Shown: positions 16,084 through 24,907, counted from the stretch's first letter. The stretch is DNA of 64,000 nt from Fumia xinanensis (GCF_014384905.1 NZ_JACRSV010000001.1:496001-560000), one strand, 5' to 3'. The notes: a model not told the origin generated them from the sequence alone. A program made the numbers and translations.

Positions 16084-17418
16084 TTATTTCACCCACACGC
16101 CTGAACCGTTGACCCAATATCCGTCCGGGGTGTAACGGTTTGCGTACATCGCTCCATCAGAGCCGATGTAGTACCATTTGTTGTACCACTGAATCCATTT
16201 GTTCGTCGCCATGGTGCCGTCGGCCTGCATGAAGTACCACTTGTTGCCGGATTTCAGCCAGATTTTTACGACGGCTGCTCCGTAGTCGTTGAAGTAGTAC
16301 CAGTTGCCTGACGCCTGCTTCCAGCCTTTGGCCATTTTACAGTTTTGGTCGAAGTAGTAGGTCTTGCCGTTCTGGAAGGTTTTCAGGGAGTTGGGAGCGA
16401 TACCGTAAATGGAGTAGTATCTTTCTTTAGGGAGAAGCGGCCAAAATTCAACCCCTGTACCGTAATATCCCGATTTAAAAGTCTGGCTTCCTTCCCCAAA
16501 TAGAAAAGTAATGGACATCATACCACCACCGCCAACTTCTCTATTCCAATTTTTTAATGTTTCCGGCAGTACAACTGTTGCGCCAATAGGACCGGTGCCA
16601 GAACTGCCACTTGGAAATAAACTTCCTTCAATAGTAGTTACTCCCCAAGGGATAACTATATCTAAATTATCTACATTTACCATCCGAAAGGCCTGGTCTC
16701 CAATAATGGCAAGGTTAGGATGAAAACTCAATTGGCCTTCTTTCTCACTCGGTGTCTTAAGCAACTTTGTGTAATCTTTTGTATAAAGGCATCCTTCATA
16801 GGAAGCATAGGCTGGATTAGTGGAGTCTACCTCAAAAGACTCGAAAACGTATAGACTACCAATATTTTTACAATTTTTTCCAATAATGCAATTTCTGGAT
16901 GGCAGACTACAGTTTTCCATATCTGTAATGCCATCGTTAATCTTAAGTGTTTGATAATCATACGCTATATATGGCCATCCATAGGACGCCCAAAAATATG
17001 GTTCTAAGTCCGGACATTTTCCATTCCCGCTGATTGTCATTGTAGAGGTAACGAAATCCATTTCCCAAGAAAATCCATTCGGAATTTTATGGAGCACTGT
17101 CTGCAAATTAGGAAGTGCGGTATTACTTAAGTATTTATCCATTGCATATATCGATTTTATATTTTCTTCAATGACAATGTTTTTAATTTTATTTTTATTG
17201 GAGATCAGTACTTTCTGTTGAAATTCTTCGAAAGCATCTTCTTCAATGTCTCCATTTCCCGAAAGAATCAGTTCTCCTGTCTGGTCATCCAGCGTCCAGG
17301 TAAATCCTCCGTCAATTTTTCCACTTGTTGTTTTCGCCGCCGCTGACGTAACGAAACAGGCGCAGAATAATACGCCAACCAGAAATACTGTCAATGAAAC
17401 CCGCAAAATCTTTTTCAT
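16084..17418 (-). CDS. secreted BspA-like protein with choline-binding-type repeats
   Basis: A 444-residue secreted protein. A signal peptide (KKILRVSLTVFLVGVLFCACF...SAAA) is followed by two copies of an 'F-x-W-x-x-D-x-x-T-x-x-x-x-x-G-x-G' unit (residues about 38 and 115), a BspA-like segment (YASYEGCLYTKDYTKLLKTP, IPWGVTTIEGSLF), and three wall-binding repeats at the C-terminus (WKQASGNWYYFNDYGAAV). I choose ATG 17418 because GGAGGGAAAG precedes it and the signal peptide starts there. It is a paralogue of the lipoprotein at 10780-11886, but is exported without a lipobox at the usual place. Confidence 0.85.
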   Translation of the reverse strand: MKKILRVSLTVFLVGVLFCACFVTSAAAKTTSGKIDGGFTWTLDDQTGELILSGNGDIEEDAFEEFQQKVLISNKNKIKNIVIEENIKSIYAMDKYLSNTALPNLQTVLHKIPNGFSWEMDFVTSTMTISGNGKCPDLEPYFWASYGWPYIAYDYQTLKINDGITDMENCSLPSRNCIIGKNCKNIGSLYVFESFEVDSTNPAYASYEGCLYTKDYTKLLKTPSEKEGQLSFHPNLAIIGDQAFRMVNVDNLDIVIPWGVTTIEGSLFPSGSSGTGPIGATVVLPETLKNWNREVGGGGMMSITFLFGEGSQTFKSGYYGTGVEFWPLLPKERYYSIYGIAPNSLKTFQNGKTYYFDQNCKMAKGWKQASGNWYYFNDYGAAVVKIWLKSGNKWYFMQADGTMATNKWIQWYNKWYYIGSDGAMYANRYTPDGYWVNGSGVWVK

Positions 17419-17697
17419 TTCTTTCCCTCCAGACCTAATTGTTTCAAATAAGCTTCTAATAGTAAAACCTTGGAAATGCCATTTTGGTTTCATGATTAAA
17501 ATAATGCACCAATTTGACTCCCGAATTTACCGCTAATTACAAGAGTTTTCTCAGTGCAAGACACAAACTTATCGACAAATAATAGAAACACACAAACATT
17601 AACAATTGCCGTATTTGTAAAAAAATGTCGATTCCAATGGGAAACTCCGGTTGACCAATACAATTACCTTTGGATCTTGCTGCCCCGGAAATTTTTA

Positions 17698-17726
17698 TTT
17701 ACAGACATTCGGAGTTGTGGTATAAT
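17698..17726 (+). promoter_or_regulatory. sigma-A promoter of double-hairpin element copy 2
   Basis: TTTACA (17698-17703), a 17-base spacer and TATAAT (17721-17726). No protein gene follows on this strand for 600 bases, so the transcript would be the double-hairpin RNA. Confidence 0.75.
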
Positions 17727-17744
17727 ATTCTTGCAAAAGCCGAA

Positions 17745-17838
17745 CCAATCAAGCCGTGAGGATGTGCGCACGTCCTTGCGGCTTTTGGTTTGTGCGGAGA
17801 TAAAGAGAGCCGGGGCGGGAGCCTCGGCTTTAGTGATT
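17745..17838 (+). ncRNA. double-hairpin element, copy 2 (candidate small RNA)
   Basis: The first hairpin, AGGATGTGCGCACGTCCT inside GCCG/CGGC, differs from copy 1 by an A-T to G-C pair swap and a T-G wobble, so pairing is kept. The second hairpin is GCCGGGGC-GGGA-GCCTCGGC, with the same linker AAGAGA before it. A near-consensus promoter lies 20 bases upstream. The second hairpin has no long T-run here, so it is not a classic terminator. The frames across it contain stops and are not conserved as protein. Function unknown. Confidence 0.5.
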
Positions 17839-17882
17839 TTGTAGATAAATAGGTTATTGCCTCGTTTTGTTTTTCGGGCATG

Positions 17883-17910
17883 AAAAAAGACACCGAAATT
17901 AATCGGTGTC
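17883..17910 (-). terminator. minus-strand terminator-like hairpin
   Basis: GACACCGA and TCGGTGTC form a perfect 8-bp stem with loop AATTAA. On the minus strand six T follow. It lies downstream of the tRNA-Leu fragment. Confidence 0.7.
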
Positions 17911-17958
17911 CCTTTTGACCTGCATAAATGCCAAGCCTTCGGCAAAATACGCATACGG

Positions 17959-18006
17959 TTGGTGCCGCTGACCGGACGTTGACCAACGCTTCAAGTCCCT
18001 TGAACG
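17959..18006 (-). pseudogene. tRNA-Leu fragment (integration scar?)
   Basis: Nineteen bases, 17959-17977, are identical to the 3' end of tRNA-Leu (18046-18064), including acceptor arm and CCA. A further 10-base block AAGTCCCTTG (17993-18002) matches the anticodon arm (18099-18108). The D-arm and the 5' acceptor side are missing. The copy lies exactly 87 bases, one tRNA length, from the intact gene. It cannot fold into a tRNA. Confidence 0.7.
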
Positions 18007-18008
18007 AC

Positions 18009-18046
18009 AAAAATATCCCCCAACCCGAAAAGGATTGGAGGATATT
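18009..18046 (-). terminator. terminator of tRNA-Leu
   Basis: On the minus strand AATATCCTCCAATCC pairs with GGTTGGGGGATATT (two mismatches or wobbles), followed by TTTG. Confidence 0.8.
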
Positions 18047-18133
18047 TGGTGCCGCTGACCGGACTTGAACCGGTACGGTATTGCTACCGAGGGATTTTAA
18101 GTCCCTTGTGTCTGCCGATTCCACCACAGCGGC
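18047..18133 (-). tRNA. tRNA-Leu (anticodon TAA)
   Basis: The minus strand reads an 87-base class II tRNA: acceptor GCCGCTG/CAGCGGC, anticodon stem AGGGA/TCCCT around CTTAAAA (anticodon TAA), a long variable arm CTCGGTAGCAATACCG, T-arm GGTTCAAGTCC, discriminator A and encoded CCA. Confidence 0.96.
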
Positions 18134-18344
18134 AAATCGACTTTTCTATTTTAGCTGATTTTTTATCTTTTGTCAAGGGAACCTTTGGAAATGGAAGATG
18201 AAAAGTTCATATCCTCGTCATAAATCCAGCAAAGAAATACGGTATGATAGGAAAGGTATTTATGAATTCAGGTAAAATCGTTCATATAGGGTTCATGTTG
18301 AAATCCTATACTGCCTGCGAAAGACAATTAGGAGGAAATTCAGT

Positions 18345-19583
18345 ATGGCTACAGACAAAAAGAAGAAAAAATTTAAGAAGAGATATATTATCATACCGGC
18401 GGTCATTGTTGTAGCGCTGGTGGGGCTGTCTATGATGTTTAAAGTGCCTGAAACGGCGCTGTTTGAGCAGGAAGAGGCCAAGACCGGAAGCATCGCCACC
18501 TACTACAGCTTCAGCGGAAATGTGGCACCTCACGACAAGAAATCCCTCACCGCTGATGGAAATCTCAAGGTCAAACAGTTGATGGTGGAGGAAGGAGATA
18601 CGGTAAATGTCGGAGATGTGCTCTACACGGTAGACAACACCGACTATGACGCAAGCCTTCGGCAGGCGGAAGCTTCTCTCGATATGGCGAAAGTGAACTA
18701 CGACAGCGCCAAAAACGGCCAGAACCAGCAGTCGATTTTACAGGCGGAAAGTGCCATGAATTCGGCGAAGCTGTCTCTCGACAACGCGGAGAAGGCCTTA
18801 AATGACACAAAGGCTCTCTATGAGGCGGAAATCGTGGCAAAAAGTGACGTGGATCAGGCCCAGAGCGCCTATGACGCGGCGAAACAGCAATACGATACAG
18901 CAAAAAGCACCTACGAGCTGACAAAAGGGACGCTGGCCACCAACACGGTTGAATCCGCCCAGGCGCAGCTCAAGCAGGCTCAGGCGGCATATGACGCGGC
19001 GGTATCCCAGCGGGTGGACGATGAGGTTAAAGCGGATTTCGCAGGAGAAATCACCAAAATCTACATAGAAGAAGGTTCTACTGTTATGGTGGGCTCTCCC
19101 ACCATGGACATTTCCGATTACGGACAGATGATCGCCACCATCAAGGTGGATGAGTATGATGTTAACGCCTTGAGCATCGGAAAGGAAGTCATCTGTACCG
19201 TTGATGCTCTCCAAAAAGACCTAACTGGAACGGTGACCAAGATATCGAGACAGGCGACCGAGGCAAACGGTATTTCCTACTTCTCGGCGGATGTGGCGCT
19301 GCCCAAGGACGATTTGCTGTTGGAAGGCATGTCGGTAGAAGTGAAGTCCTTGAATCAGAATGCAGAAAACGTTGTGACCATTTCGATGAAAGCCATTCAG
19401 TTCGACAATGAGAACAAGCCCTTTGTTTACTATGCCGATGAGAAGGGGAAAATTCAGTCTAAACCGGTCATCATCGGTATTAACGACGGCATTACAGTAG
19501 AGATTAAAGAAGGCGTCAGCGCCGGCGACATCATCTTTTATCCCAAGACGACGATCAACATGGCTGACATGATGATGGGATAG
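18345..19583 (+). CDS. HlyD/MacA-type membrane-fusion protein of an export system
   Basis: A 412-residue periplasmic-adaptor-like protein. One N-terminal membrane helix (IIIPAVIVVALVGLSMMF) anchors it. A lipoyl-like half motif (VAPHDKKSLTADGNLKVKQLMVEEGDTVNVGDVLYTVD) is followed by about 130 residues of coiled coil rich in Ala, Gln and Asp, then the second lipoyl half (VKADFAGEITKIYIEEGSTVMVG) and beta-barrel domains. It starts an operon with an ABC ATPase, a MacB-like permease and a TolC-like protein. ATG after TTAGGAGG. It probably links the ABC exporter to an outer partner. Confidence 0.9.
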   Translation: MATDKKKKKFKKRYIIIPAVIVVALVGLSMMFKVPETALFEQEEAKTGSIATYYSFSGNVAPHDKKSLTADGNLKVKQLMVEEGDTVNVGDVLYTVDNTDYDASLRQAEASLDMAKVNYDSAKNGQNQQSILQAESAMNSAKLSLDNAEKALNDTKALYEAEIVAKSDVDQAQSAYDAAKQQYDTAKSTYELTKGTLATNTVESAQAQLKQAQAAYDAAVSQRVDDEVKADFAGEITKIYIEEGSTVMVGSPTMDISDYGQMIATIKVDEYDVNALSIGKEVICTVDALQKDLTGTVTKISRQATEANGISYFSADVALPKDDLLLEGMSVEVKSLNQNAENVVTISMKAIQFDNENKPFVYYADEKGKIQSKPVIIGINDGITVEIKEGVSAGDIIFYPKTTINMADMMMG

Positions 19584-19620
19584 GCGGTGAATCGTATGAA
19601 AAATAAAATTTTTCGTACCG

Positions 19621-19688
19621 AAATTTGTTCTTTACGTCCCAAAAGGGGGGAGAATTTGCAGCAACTTGCTGCGAACCGCAACAAATTT
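19621..19688 (+). promoter_or_regulatory. inverted-repeat segment before the ABC ATPase
   Basis: AAATTTGTT (19621-19629) and AACAAATTT (19680-19688) are inverted repeats enclosing a small hairpin GCAGCAACTTGCTGC. The mRNA between adaptor and ATPase genes could fold here and adjust expression. A 15-base stretch recurs at 45222-45236, near another ABC gene. Confidence 0.3.
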
Positions 19689-19707
19689 GAAAAGGAATGG
19701 CGATAAA

Positions 19708-20400
19708 ATGGCAGAAGAATTGCTTATGATGAAAGATATCGTCAAGAGCTATGAATCCGGTGGCGAGGAACAGACCGTGCTCGACCATGTAAATTTTTCG
19801 GTTGAAAAAGGGGAGTTTGTCTCCATTTTAGGGCCATCCGGATCGGGCAAATCCACCATGATGAACATTATCGGATGTCTTGACGTACCCACGAGCGGCG
19901 AGTATTTCTTAAACGGAAGGGAGATTGAGAATCTCGATGAAGTGACGCTGGCAAAAATAAGGAACCAGGAAATCGGCTTTATTTTCCAGTCGTTCCAGCT
20001 CCTCCCCAGAAGCACCATTGTGGAGAATGTAGAGCTTCCCCTTATGTACGCCAAAGTCCACGCCAAGGAACGCCGGGAGCGGGCAGTGGAAATTCTCACC
20101 CGCATGGGCCTTGGAGAAAAAATCGACTACTACCCTAACCAGCTCTCCGGTGGACAGCAGCAGCGAGTGGCCATCTGCCGCGCCGTCATCACCCAGCCGT
20201 CCATCCTTTTGGCCGACGAGCCCACCGGCGCACTGGATCAAAAGACGGGTAAGCAGGTGATGGAGCTGTTCAAGGAATTGAACGACGAGGGCAGAACCAT
20301 TATTATGATTACCCACGACGCCAACATTGCAAAACACGCTCACCGGATCGTGAAGATTTTGGACGGAAAGCTGTCGGAAGGGGTGTTGGAAGATGCTTAG
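19708..20400 (+). CDS. ABC transporter ATP-binding protein, MacB/LolD type
   Basis: A 230-residue ATPase with Walker A (GPSGSGKST), Q-loop ([10 protein letters not shown]), signature LSGGQQQR, Walker B ([12 protein letters not shown]) and H-loop (MITHD). The sequence class is that of MacB/LolD, which use ATP to drive mechanical export instead of moving substrate through the membrane domain. ATG 19708 is chosen because AAAGGA precedes it and the frame upstream is not family-like. It overlaps the permease by 8 bases. Confidence 0.94.
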   Translation: MAEELLMMKDIVKSYESGGEEQTVLDHVNFSVEKGEFVSILGPSGSGKSTMMNIIGCLDVPTSGEYFLNGREIENLDEVTLAKIRNQEIGFIFQSFQLLPRSTIVENVELPLMYAKVHAKERRERAVEILTRMGLGEKIDYYPNQLSGGQQQRVAICRAVITQPSILLADEPTGALDQKTGKQVMELFKELNDEGRTIIMITHDANIAKHAHRIVKILDGKLSEGVLEDA

Positions 20401-21580
20401 AGAAAGCCTTAAAATGTCCTGGAAAAACATCACTCACAACAAGCTCCGGTCCTTTTTGACCATATTGGGCATCGTAATCGGCGTTACTGCTATCATTGCC
20501 CTGATCACTATCGTACAGGGCGTCATTAACAACGTAAACCAGCAGTTCGAAAGCGTCGGCGCAAACACCATTGTGGTGCAGGCATACGGAACGCCGTTGA
20601 AGCAGGGCTTATCTGACAAGGATTTAGAAGCTCTGCAGGATATTGACGGTATTGTGGGTTTTGCCCCCACGGTGACTGCTACCATCGATGTTCCCAACAG
20701 GGGGAATATTGAAGAAAACATTGTTTTAGACGGCAAAAATGAAGTGTATTTCCGCAGAAACCCGGATATCGTCGTAGAGGGTCGAGGCATCAACATCCTG
20801 GACATCGAAAATCGAAATCGGGTCTGCGTCATCAGCCGGGAGATGGAGCAAAAGCTCTTCATGAGCGAGTCCGGTATCAATCAGACCATTACCATCGACG
20901 GGGTGCGGTATACCGTTGTCGGTATTACTGACACATCAGGGAAACTGGATTCCGTTATGACGACTATGGCCAACAACAACGAAGTCATCATGATTCCCTA
21001 TACAAACGTTATGTACCTGTCCGGCGCCAAAAATATTATGGCGGTAGAATTGTATATGGATGCTACAGCAAATTCCCAAAGTGTGGTGGACGGCATCAAA
21101 TCTTATCTGAACGGGGCGTTCAACTACAAGGACGACAGCTATGCGGTCATCGAGATGAACAGCCTGCTCGACATGATGAAATCCATGCAGGGGATGATGC
21201 AGACAATGCTGGCGGGCATTGCGTCCATCGCGCTTCTGGTCGGCGGCATTGGCATTATGAACATGATGCTAGTTTCGGTCACCGAGCGGACGACCGAAAT
21301 CGGCCTCAGAAAGGCTTTGGGAGCCGAACCCCGCACCATTCAGATCCAATTTTTGATGGAGGCAGTCATGCTCTCCCTGCTGGGGGGATTCATCGGACTG
21401 GCGTTGGGACTTGGGTTGTCGTTGGGGGCCGCAGCCCTCATTGGATATGATTTTGTGTTGTCCGGCTCGGCCATCGGGCTGGGAGTTGGATTTTCGGCAG
21501 CTGTGGGCATCGTATTTGGCTTTACTCCAGCTAAGAAGGCAAGTGAGTTAAATCCCATCGATGCTTTGAGAAGCAATTGA
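20393..21580 (+). CDS. MacB-like ABC permease (FtsX domain)
   Basis: A 395-residue permease with one N-terminal helix (LTILGIVIGVTAIIALITIV), a large extracytoplasmic MacB_PCD domain (residues about 45-240), and three C-terminal helices of the FtsX fold (about 270-295, 320-345 and 360-380). The motif TERTTEIGLRKALGAEPRTI is the family's coupling region. It forms the exporter with the ATPase. Typical substrates of such systems are peptides, macrolides or lipoproteins; here the substrate is unknown. Confidence 0.94.
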   Translation: MLRESLKMSWKNITHNKLRSFLTILGIVIGVTAIIALITIVQGVINNVNQQFESVGANTIVVQAYGTPLKQGLSDKDLEALQDIDGIVGFAPTVTATIDVPNRGNIEENIVLDGKNEVYFRRNPDIVVEGRGINILDIENRNRVCVISREMEQKLFMSESGINQTITIDGVRYTVVGITDTSGKLDSVMTTMANNNEVIMIPYTNVMYLSGAKNIMAVELYMDATANSQSVVDGIKSYLNGAFNYKDDSYAVIEMNSLLDMMKSMQGMMQTMLAGIASIALLVGGIGIMNMMLVSVTERTTEIGLRKALGAEPRTIQIQFLMEAVMLSLLGGFIGLALGLGLSLGAAALIGYDFVLSGSAIGLGVGFSAAVGIVFGFTPAKKASELNPIDALRSN

Positions 21581-21599
21581 TGTTTAGGAGGTATCATTT

Positions 21600-22802
21600 A
21601 TGGCATTTTGCAAAAAACTAACGGCGCTGCTGGCGGCGTCAGCTCTTATGATAGGTGCGGCGGCGTCTGCTATGGCGGCGGATACCCTAAACGCGCCTCT
21701 GACACTGGAATACAAGGATATCGAACAGCAGGTGCTGAAAAACAACCTGCAGGTGAAAAATAACGAAGCCACCATTCAGAATATCAAGTTTAACCGGGTG
21801 ACTGAGACGACCCAGGATACCACCTCAGATATGGACAACATGATAAACAATGCTCTGTACAGTATGGATTCCATCATCAATAATTCCGAAGCCTCCCCAG
21901 ATGTGGTGGCGGTGGCGGGGAGCACAAAGCTCACCCTGTCGATGATCAGTTCTATGTACGGCTCGATGGCAGGTGCACAGACCACCCAGTACAATAGCTA
22001 CAGCCAGCAGCTCAATCTCACAAAGCTCCAGCTGGAGCAGGCCAATTACCAGCTGGTAAACGCCACACAGAGCATGTTTGCCACCTATTATCAGCTGCTT
22101 TATAACGTGAACCAGCTGGAAGCATCTAAGTCGAGCCTGGAGGAATCCCTGAAAGCGGCGAAGGTACAGCTTTCGCTGGGGATGACCACAAAACTTAATG
22201 TGGCGGAGACTGAAAAGAGCATTACTGAACTGAAAAACAATTTGGCCGACCTCCAGAATCAGGTTGCGTCCATGAAGGGAGAGATCAATAAAATGCTGGG
22301 GCGTTCTGCCGATGCAGAACTAACCCTCGGCAAGCTGCCTTCTCCCGATCTGGATTATGTAAAGAAAATTAAGTTGGATGACGACGCCAAAACAGCGGTC
22401 AAGAATAGCTATACTATTCAGTACAAGGAAAAAGAGTTGGAGTACCTGAAAGCTCATGGCTCCGGCGACCGCAGGGTGGATAACAACGACCGGAAGATGA
22501 AGAAAAATGAGATTGATTCTGAGACCGAGTCGGTAAAGACCTCTCTCAAGCAGCAGTACAACACTATTGTGAAACAGGAGAATGCTCTGAATATCGAAAA
22601 ACAGAAGCTTGCGACTGAGCAGACAAAGCTCGAGCAGACGCAAAAGAAGTACAATCTGGGGCGCGCCTCGGGAATGGAGCTCAAAACCCAGAAAAACGCT
22701 GTGATGACTCAGCAGGCCGTGGTGGACAGCGCCAACGCCACCCTGTTTTGGAATATCGAGACCTATAAGGCTGTCGTTAGCGGACTGCCTGCATCCAACT
22801 GA
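21600..22802 (+). CDS. TolC-family (OEP-like) protein
   Basis: A 400-residue protein with a signal peptide (KKLTALLAASALMIGAAASAMA) and two OEP-type helical repeats. Each repeat shows the family's turn: LSLGMTTKLNVAETEKSI (about residue 190) and YNLGRASGMELKTQKNAV (about 350). The opening LTLEYKDIEQQVLKNNLQVK is also OEP-like. In two-membrane bacteria TolC forms an outer-membrane channel. The rest of this window suggests a one-membrane cell, and clear barrel strands are hard to find. It may serve as a helical wall-spanning duct for the MacA/MacB-like exporter encoded upstream. ATG after AGGAGG. Confidence 0.82.
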   Translation: MAFCKKLTALLAASALMIGAAASAMAADTLNAPLTLEYKDIEQQVLKNNLQVKNNEATIQNIKFNRVTETTQDTTSDMDNMINNALYSMDSIINNSEASPDVVAVAGSTKLTLSMISSMYGSMAGAQTTQYNSYSQQLNLTKLQLEQANYQLVNATQSMFATYYQLLYNVNQLEASKSSLEESLKAAKVQLSLGMTTKLNVAETEKSITELKNNLADLQNQVASMKGEINKMLGRSADAELTLGKLPSPDLDYVKKIKLDDDAKTAVKNSYTIQYKEKELEYLKAHGSGDRRVDNNDRKMKKNEIDSETESVKTSLKQQYNTIVKQENALNIEKQKLATEQTKLEQTQKKYNLGRASGMELKTQKNAVMTQQAVVDSANATLFWNIETYKAVVSGLPASN

Positions 22803-22807
22803 TGAAA

Positions 22808-22836
22808 AAGGCGCGGAGGGAGTCCCTTCGCGCCTT
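22808..22836 (+). terminator. hairpin between export and two-component genes
   Basis: AAGGCGCGGAGGG and CCCTTCGCGCCTT form a strong stem with a short loop but only a short T-run. It may be an attenuator that lets some transcript reach the regulator genes. Confidence 0.6.
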
Positions 22837-22868
22837 CGTTGTTGGCAGAGTAAAAAGGAGGTGATGGG

Positions 22869-23543
22869 ATGTTCTGCATTTTGGTCGCGGAGGACGATAA
22901 AAATTTACGGCGGCTTATGACGGCATATTTGCAGGGAGATGGGTATCAGGTATACGGGGCGGCTGACGGCGAGGAGGCCCTTCAGATTCTCGAAAGCAAT
23001 AAAATCGATTTGCTGGTCTGCGACATCATGATGCCCGGCAAGGACGGCTATGAGTTGACGGCGGCCATTCGGGAATGCGACAGTGAGCTGCCCATCCTCA
23101 TGGTTACGGCGCGGGACACCATTGAGGACAAACGAAAAGGATTTTTATCTGGTACCGACGATTATATGGTCAAGCCCATTGACATGGACGAAATGCTCAT
23201 GCGGGTGGCGGCGCTCCTCAGGCGGGCGCAGATTGCCAGCGAGCATCGGCTGGTGATCGGAGACGTGGTGCTGGACTACAACGCGCTGACAGTTGCGGTC
23301 AAGGGAAAAGTGGTGGAGCTTCCCAAAAAGGAATTTTACTTGTTATTTAAGCTTTTGAGCTACCCGAAGCAGATTTTTACCCGTCAGCAGCTGATGGACG
23401 AGATCTGGGGCTACGACAGCGAGGCGGACGAGCGGACGGTAGATGTACACATCAAGCGGCTCCGGGAAAAATTCGGGGAGTCAGACGCCTTTAAAATCGT
23501 CACGGTACGAGGCCTGGGCTATAAAGCGGAGAAATGCCGATGA
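22869..23543 (+). CDS. OmpR/PhoB-family response regulator
   Basis: A 224-residue regulator. The receiver domain (1-115) has phosphorylation Asp in LLVCDIMMPGKDG, the TARD switch region and Lys in YMVKPID. The winged-helix output domain (130-224) has the typical end VDVHIKRLREKFG...VRGLGYKAE. Strong AAGGAGGTGAT ribosome site. It is coupled to the kinase and follows the MacA/MacB/TolC-like operon, so it is the likely controller of that exporter. Confidence 0.93.
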   Translation: MFCILVAEDDKNLRRLMTAYLQGDGYQVYGAADGEEALQILESNKIDLLVCDIMMPGKDGYELTAAIRECDSELPILMVTARDTIEDKRKGFLSGTDDYMVKPIDMDEMLMRVAALLRRAQIASEHRLVIGDVVLDYNALTVAVKGKVVELPKKEFYLLFKLLSYPKQIFTRQQLMDEIWGYDSEADERTVDVHIKRLREKFGESDAFKIVTVRGLGYKAEKCR

Positions 23544-24907
23544 AACATCGTGTTCGAAGCTCGATTCGAGTAAAAATCGCCCTAATTTTTATCGGAGTTT
23601 TCCTCCTGTCCTGCCTGCTATCTTTTTTTATCACATCATTTATGGTACAGGATTATACCCACGACACGCTGGAGACAAATCTGGAACAGGTCCTTAATTC
23701 GGTGAATGCTTTGGCCGAGGATACAGCGCTTTCCTCAGAAAAAATCGCCTCGATTCTCACAAACGACATGTATCAGGTTTTTCTCTATGAACAGCTGCAG
23801 GTGGACGCGCTTCATCTAACAGAGGAACAGCTGCAGAAACTCGGTGGAGGGGAACTCATATACATCTCCGGAGAGGACCGGACTTTCCATTTGGGTCAAA
23901 TTGCCGCCCGGCCGGGAGAATACTTTATCCTTTCTATCAACATGGAGAGCAGTATTTTGCGGCCTATCTACATGCTGGTATTTCTGACGTTGGTACTCTG
24001 CCTGATGATTGGCAGTGTGCTGATGTGCTTTGCTATTTCATTTGTTATCAAGCCGGTGGGGATGCTCACTACTGCTGCCAAGCGGGTCGCGGGAGGTGAC
24101 TTCGATACCAAGGTGTTCTATCGCAGTGAAGACGAAATTGGCGAACTAGTGGACAACTTTAACCGGATGGCCCGGGAACTGGGCAGTATGGAACACATGC
24201 GGCGGGATTTTCTGTCCAATGTATCCCATGAGTTTAAAACTCCTATCGCATCGATACAGGGGTTTGCAAAGCTCCTTAAAAGTCCGGAGCTTTCTGACGA
24301 AGAGCGGCAAAACTATCTGGAAATTATCGAGGAGGAATCCGGGAGGCTCTCGAACCTATCGTCCAATATGCTGAAACTGACAAAAATCGAGAATCAGTCT
24401 ATCGTTCCGCAAAAAAATCGTTTTTCCTTAGACGAGCAGATTCGAAAGGCGATTCTGCTTTTTGCGAACCGATGGGAGGCCAAAAACATCGAGATGGACA
24501 TCCAGCTGGATAAGGTAGACTTTTTCGGCGACGAAGAATTGATGCAGCAGGTGTGGGTAAACTTGATAGATAACGCGGTCAAATTTACCGGAGAGGGCGG
24601 GAATATTGCCGTTTACCTGCGGCAGATTGGCACCGAGGTAATTGTGACGGTGGCGGACGACGGGGTGGGGATCCCCGCTGACAAGCAACAGCGGATTTTC
24701 GAAAAGTTTTACCAGGCGGACACTTCCCACGCCTCTCATGGAAACGGGCTGGGGCTTTCCATTGTAAAGAGCATCATCGACCTGGTGGGCGGTGCTATCG
24801 ACTGGCAGAGTCGGGAGGAGGAAGGTACCCGGTTTACCATCTGGCTCAAAAATAAGCCGCCAGAGCAGAAAATTCCTGCACCGAAACGAAAAAGTTACAG
24901 GCAATAG
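23540..24907 (+). CDS. sensor histidine kinase
   Basis: A 455-residue membrane kinase. Two helices (about residues 13-33 and 150-175) enclose an extracellular sensor of about 115 residues. HAMP follows (PVGMLTTAAKRVAGGDFDTKV), then the HisKA box with phospho-accepting His in NVSHEFKTPIASIQGF and the ATPase domain with N-box (NLIDNAVKF), G1 (DDGVGIP) and G2 (HGNGLGLSIV). ATG 23540 overlaps the regulator stop in ATGA; the ATG 6 bases upstream has no room for a ribosome site. Confidence 0.93.
   Translation: MKHRVRSSIRVKIALIFIGVFLLSCLLSFFITSFMVQDYTHDTLETNLEQVLNSVNALAEDTALSSEKIASILTNDMYQVFLYEQLQVDALHLTEEQLQKLGGGELIYISGEDRTFHLGQIAARPGEYFILSINMESSILRPIYMLVFLTLVLCLMIGSVLMCFAISFVIKPVGMLTTAAKRVAGGDFDTKVFYRSEDEIGELVDNFNRMARELGSMEHMRRDFLSNVSHEFKTPIASIQGFAKLLKSPELSDEERQNYLEIIEEESGRLSNLSSNMLKLTKIENQSIVPQKNRFSLDEQIRKAILLFANRWEAKNIEMDIQLDKVDFFGDEELMQQVWVNLIDNAVKFTGEGGNIAVYLRQIGTEVIVTVADDGVGIPADKQQRIFEKFYQADTSHASHGNGLGLSIVKSIIDLVGGAIDWQSREEEGTRFTIWLKNKPPEQKIPAPKRKSYRQ

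Noticed and set aside
17699..18127. 142-residue frame on the minus strand through tRNA-Leu
   Set aside because: Its first residues (VESADTRDLKSLGSNTVPVQVRSAAP) are the translated shadow of the tRNA itself; the rest crosses the scar and hairpins. Not a gene.
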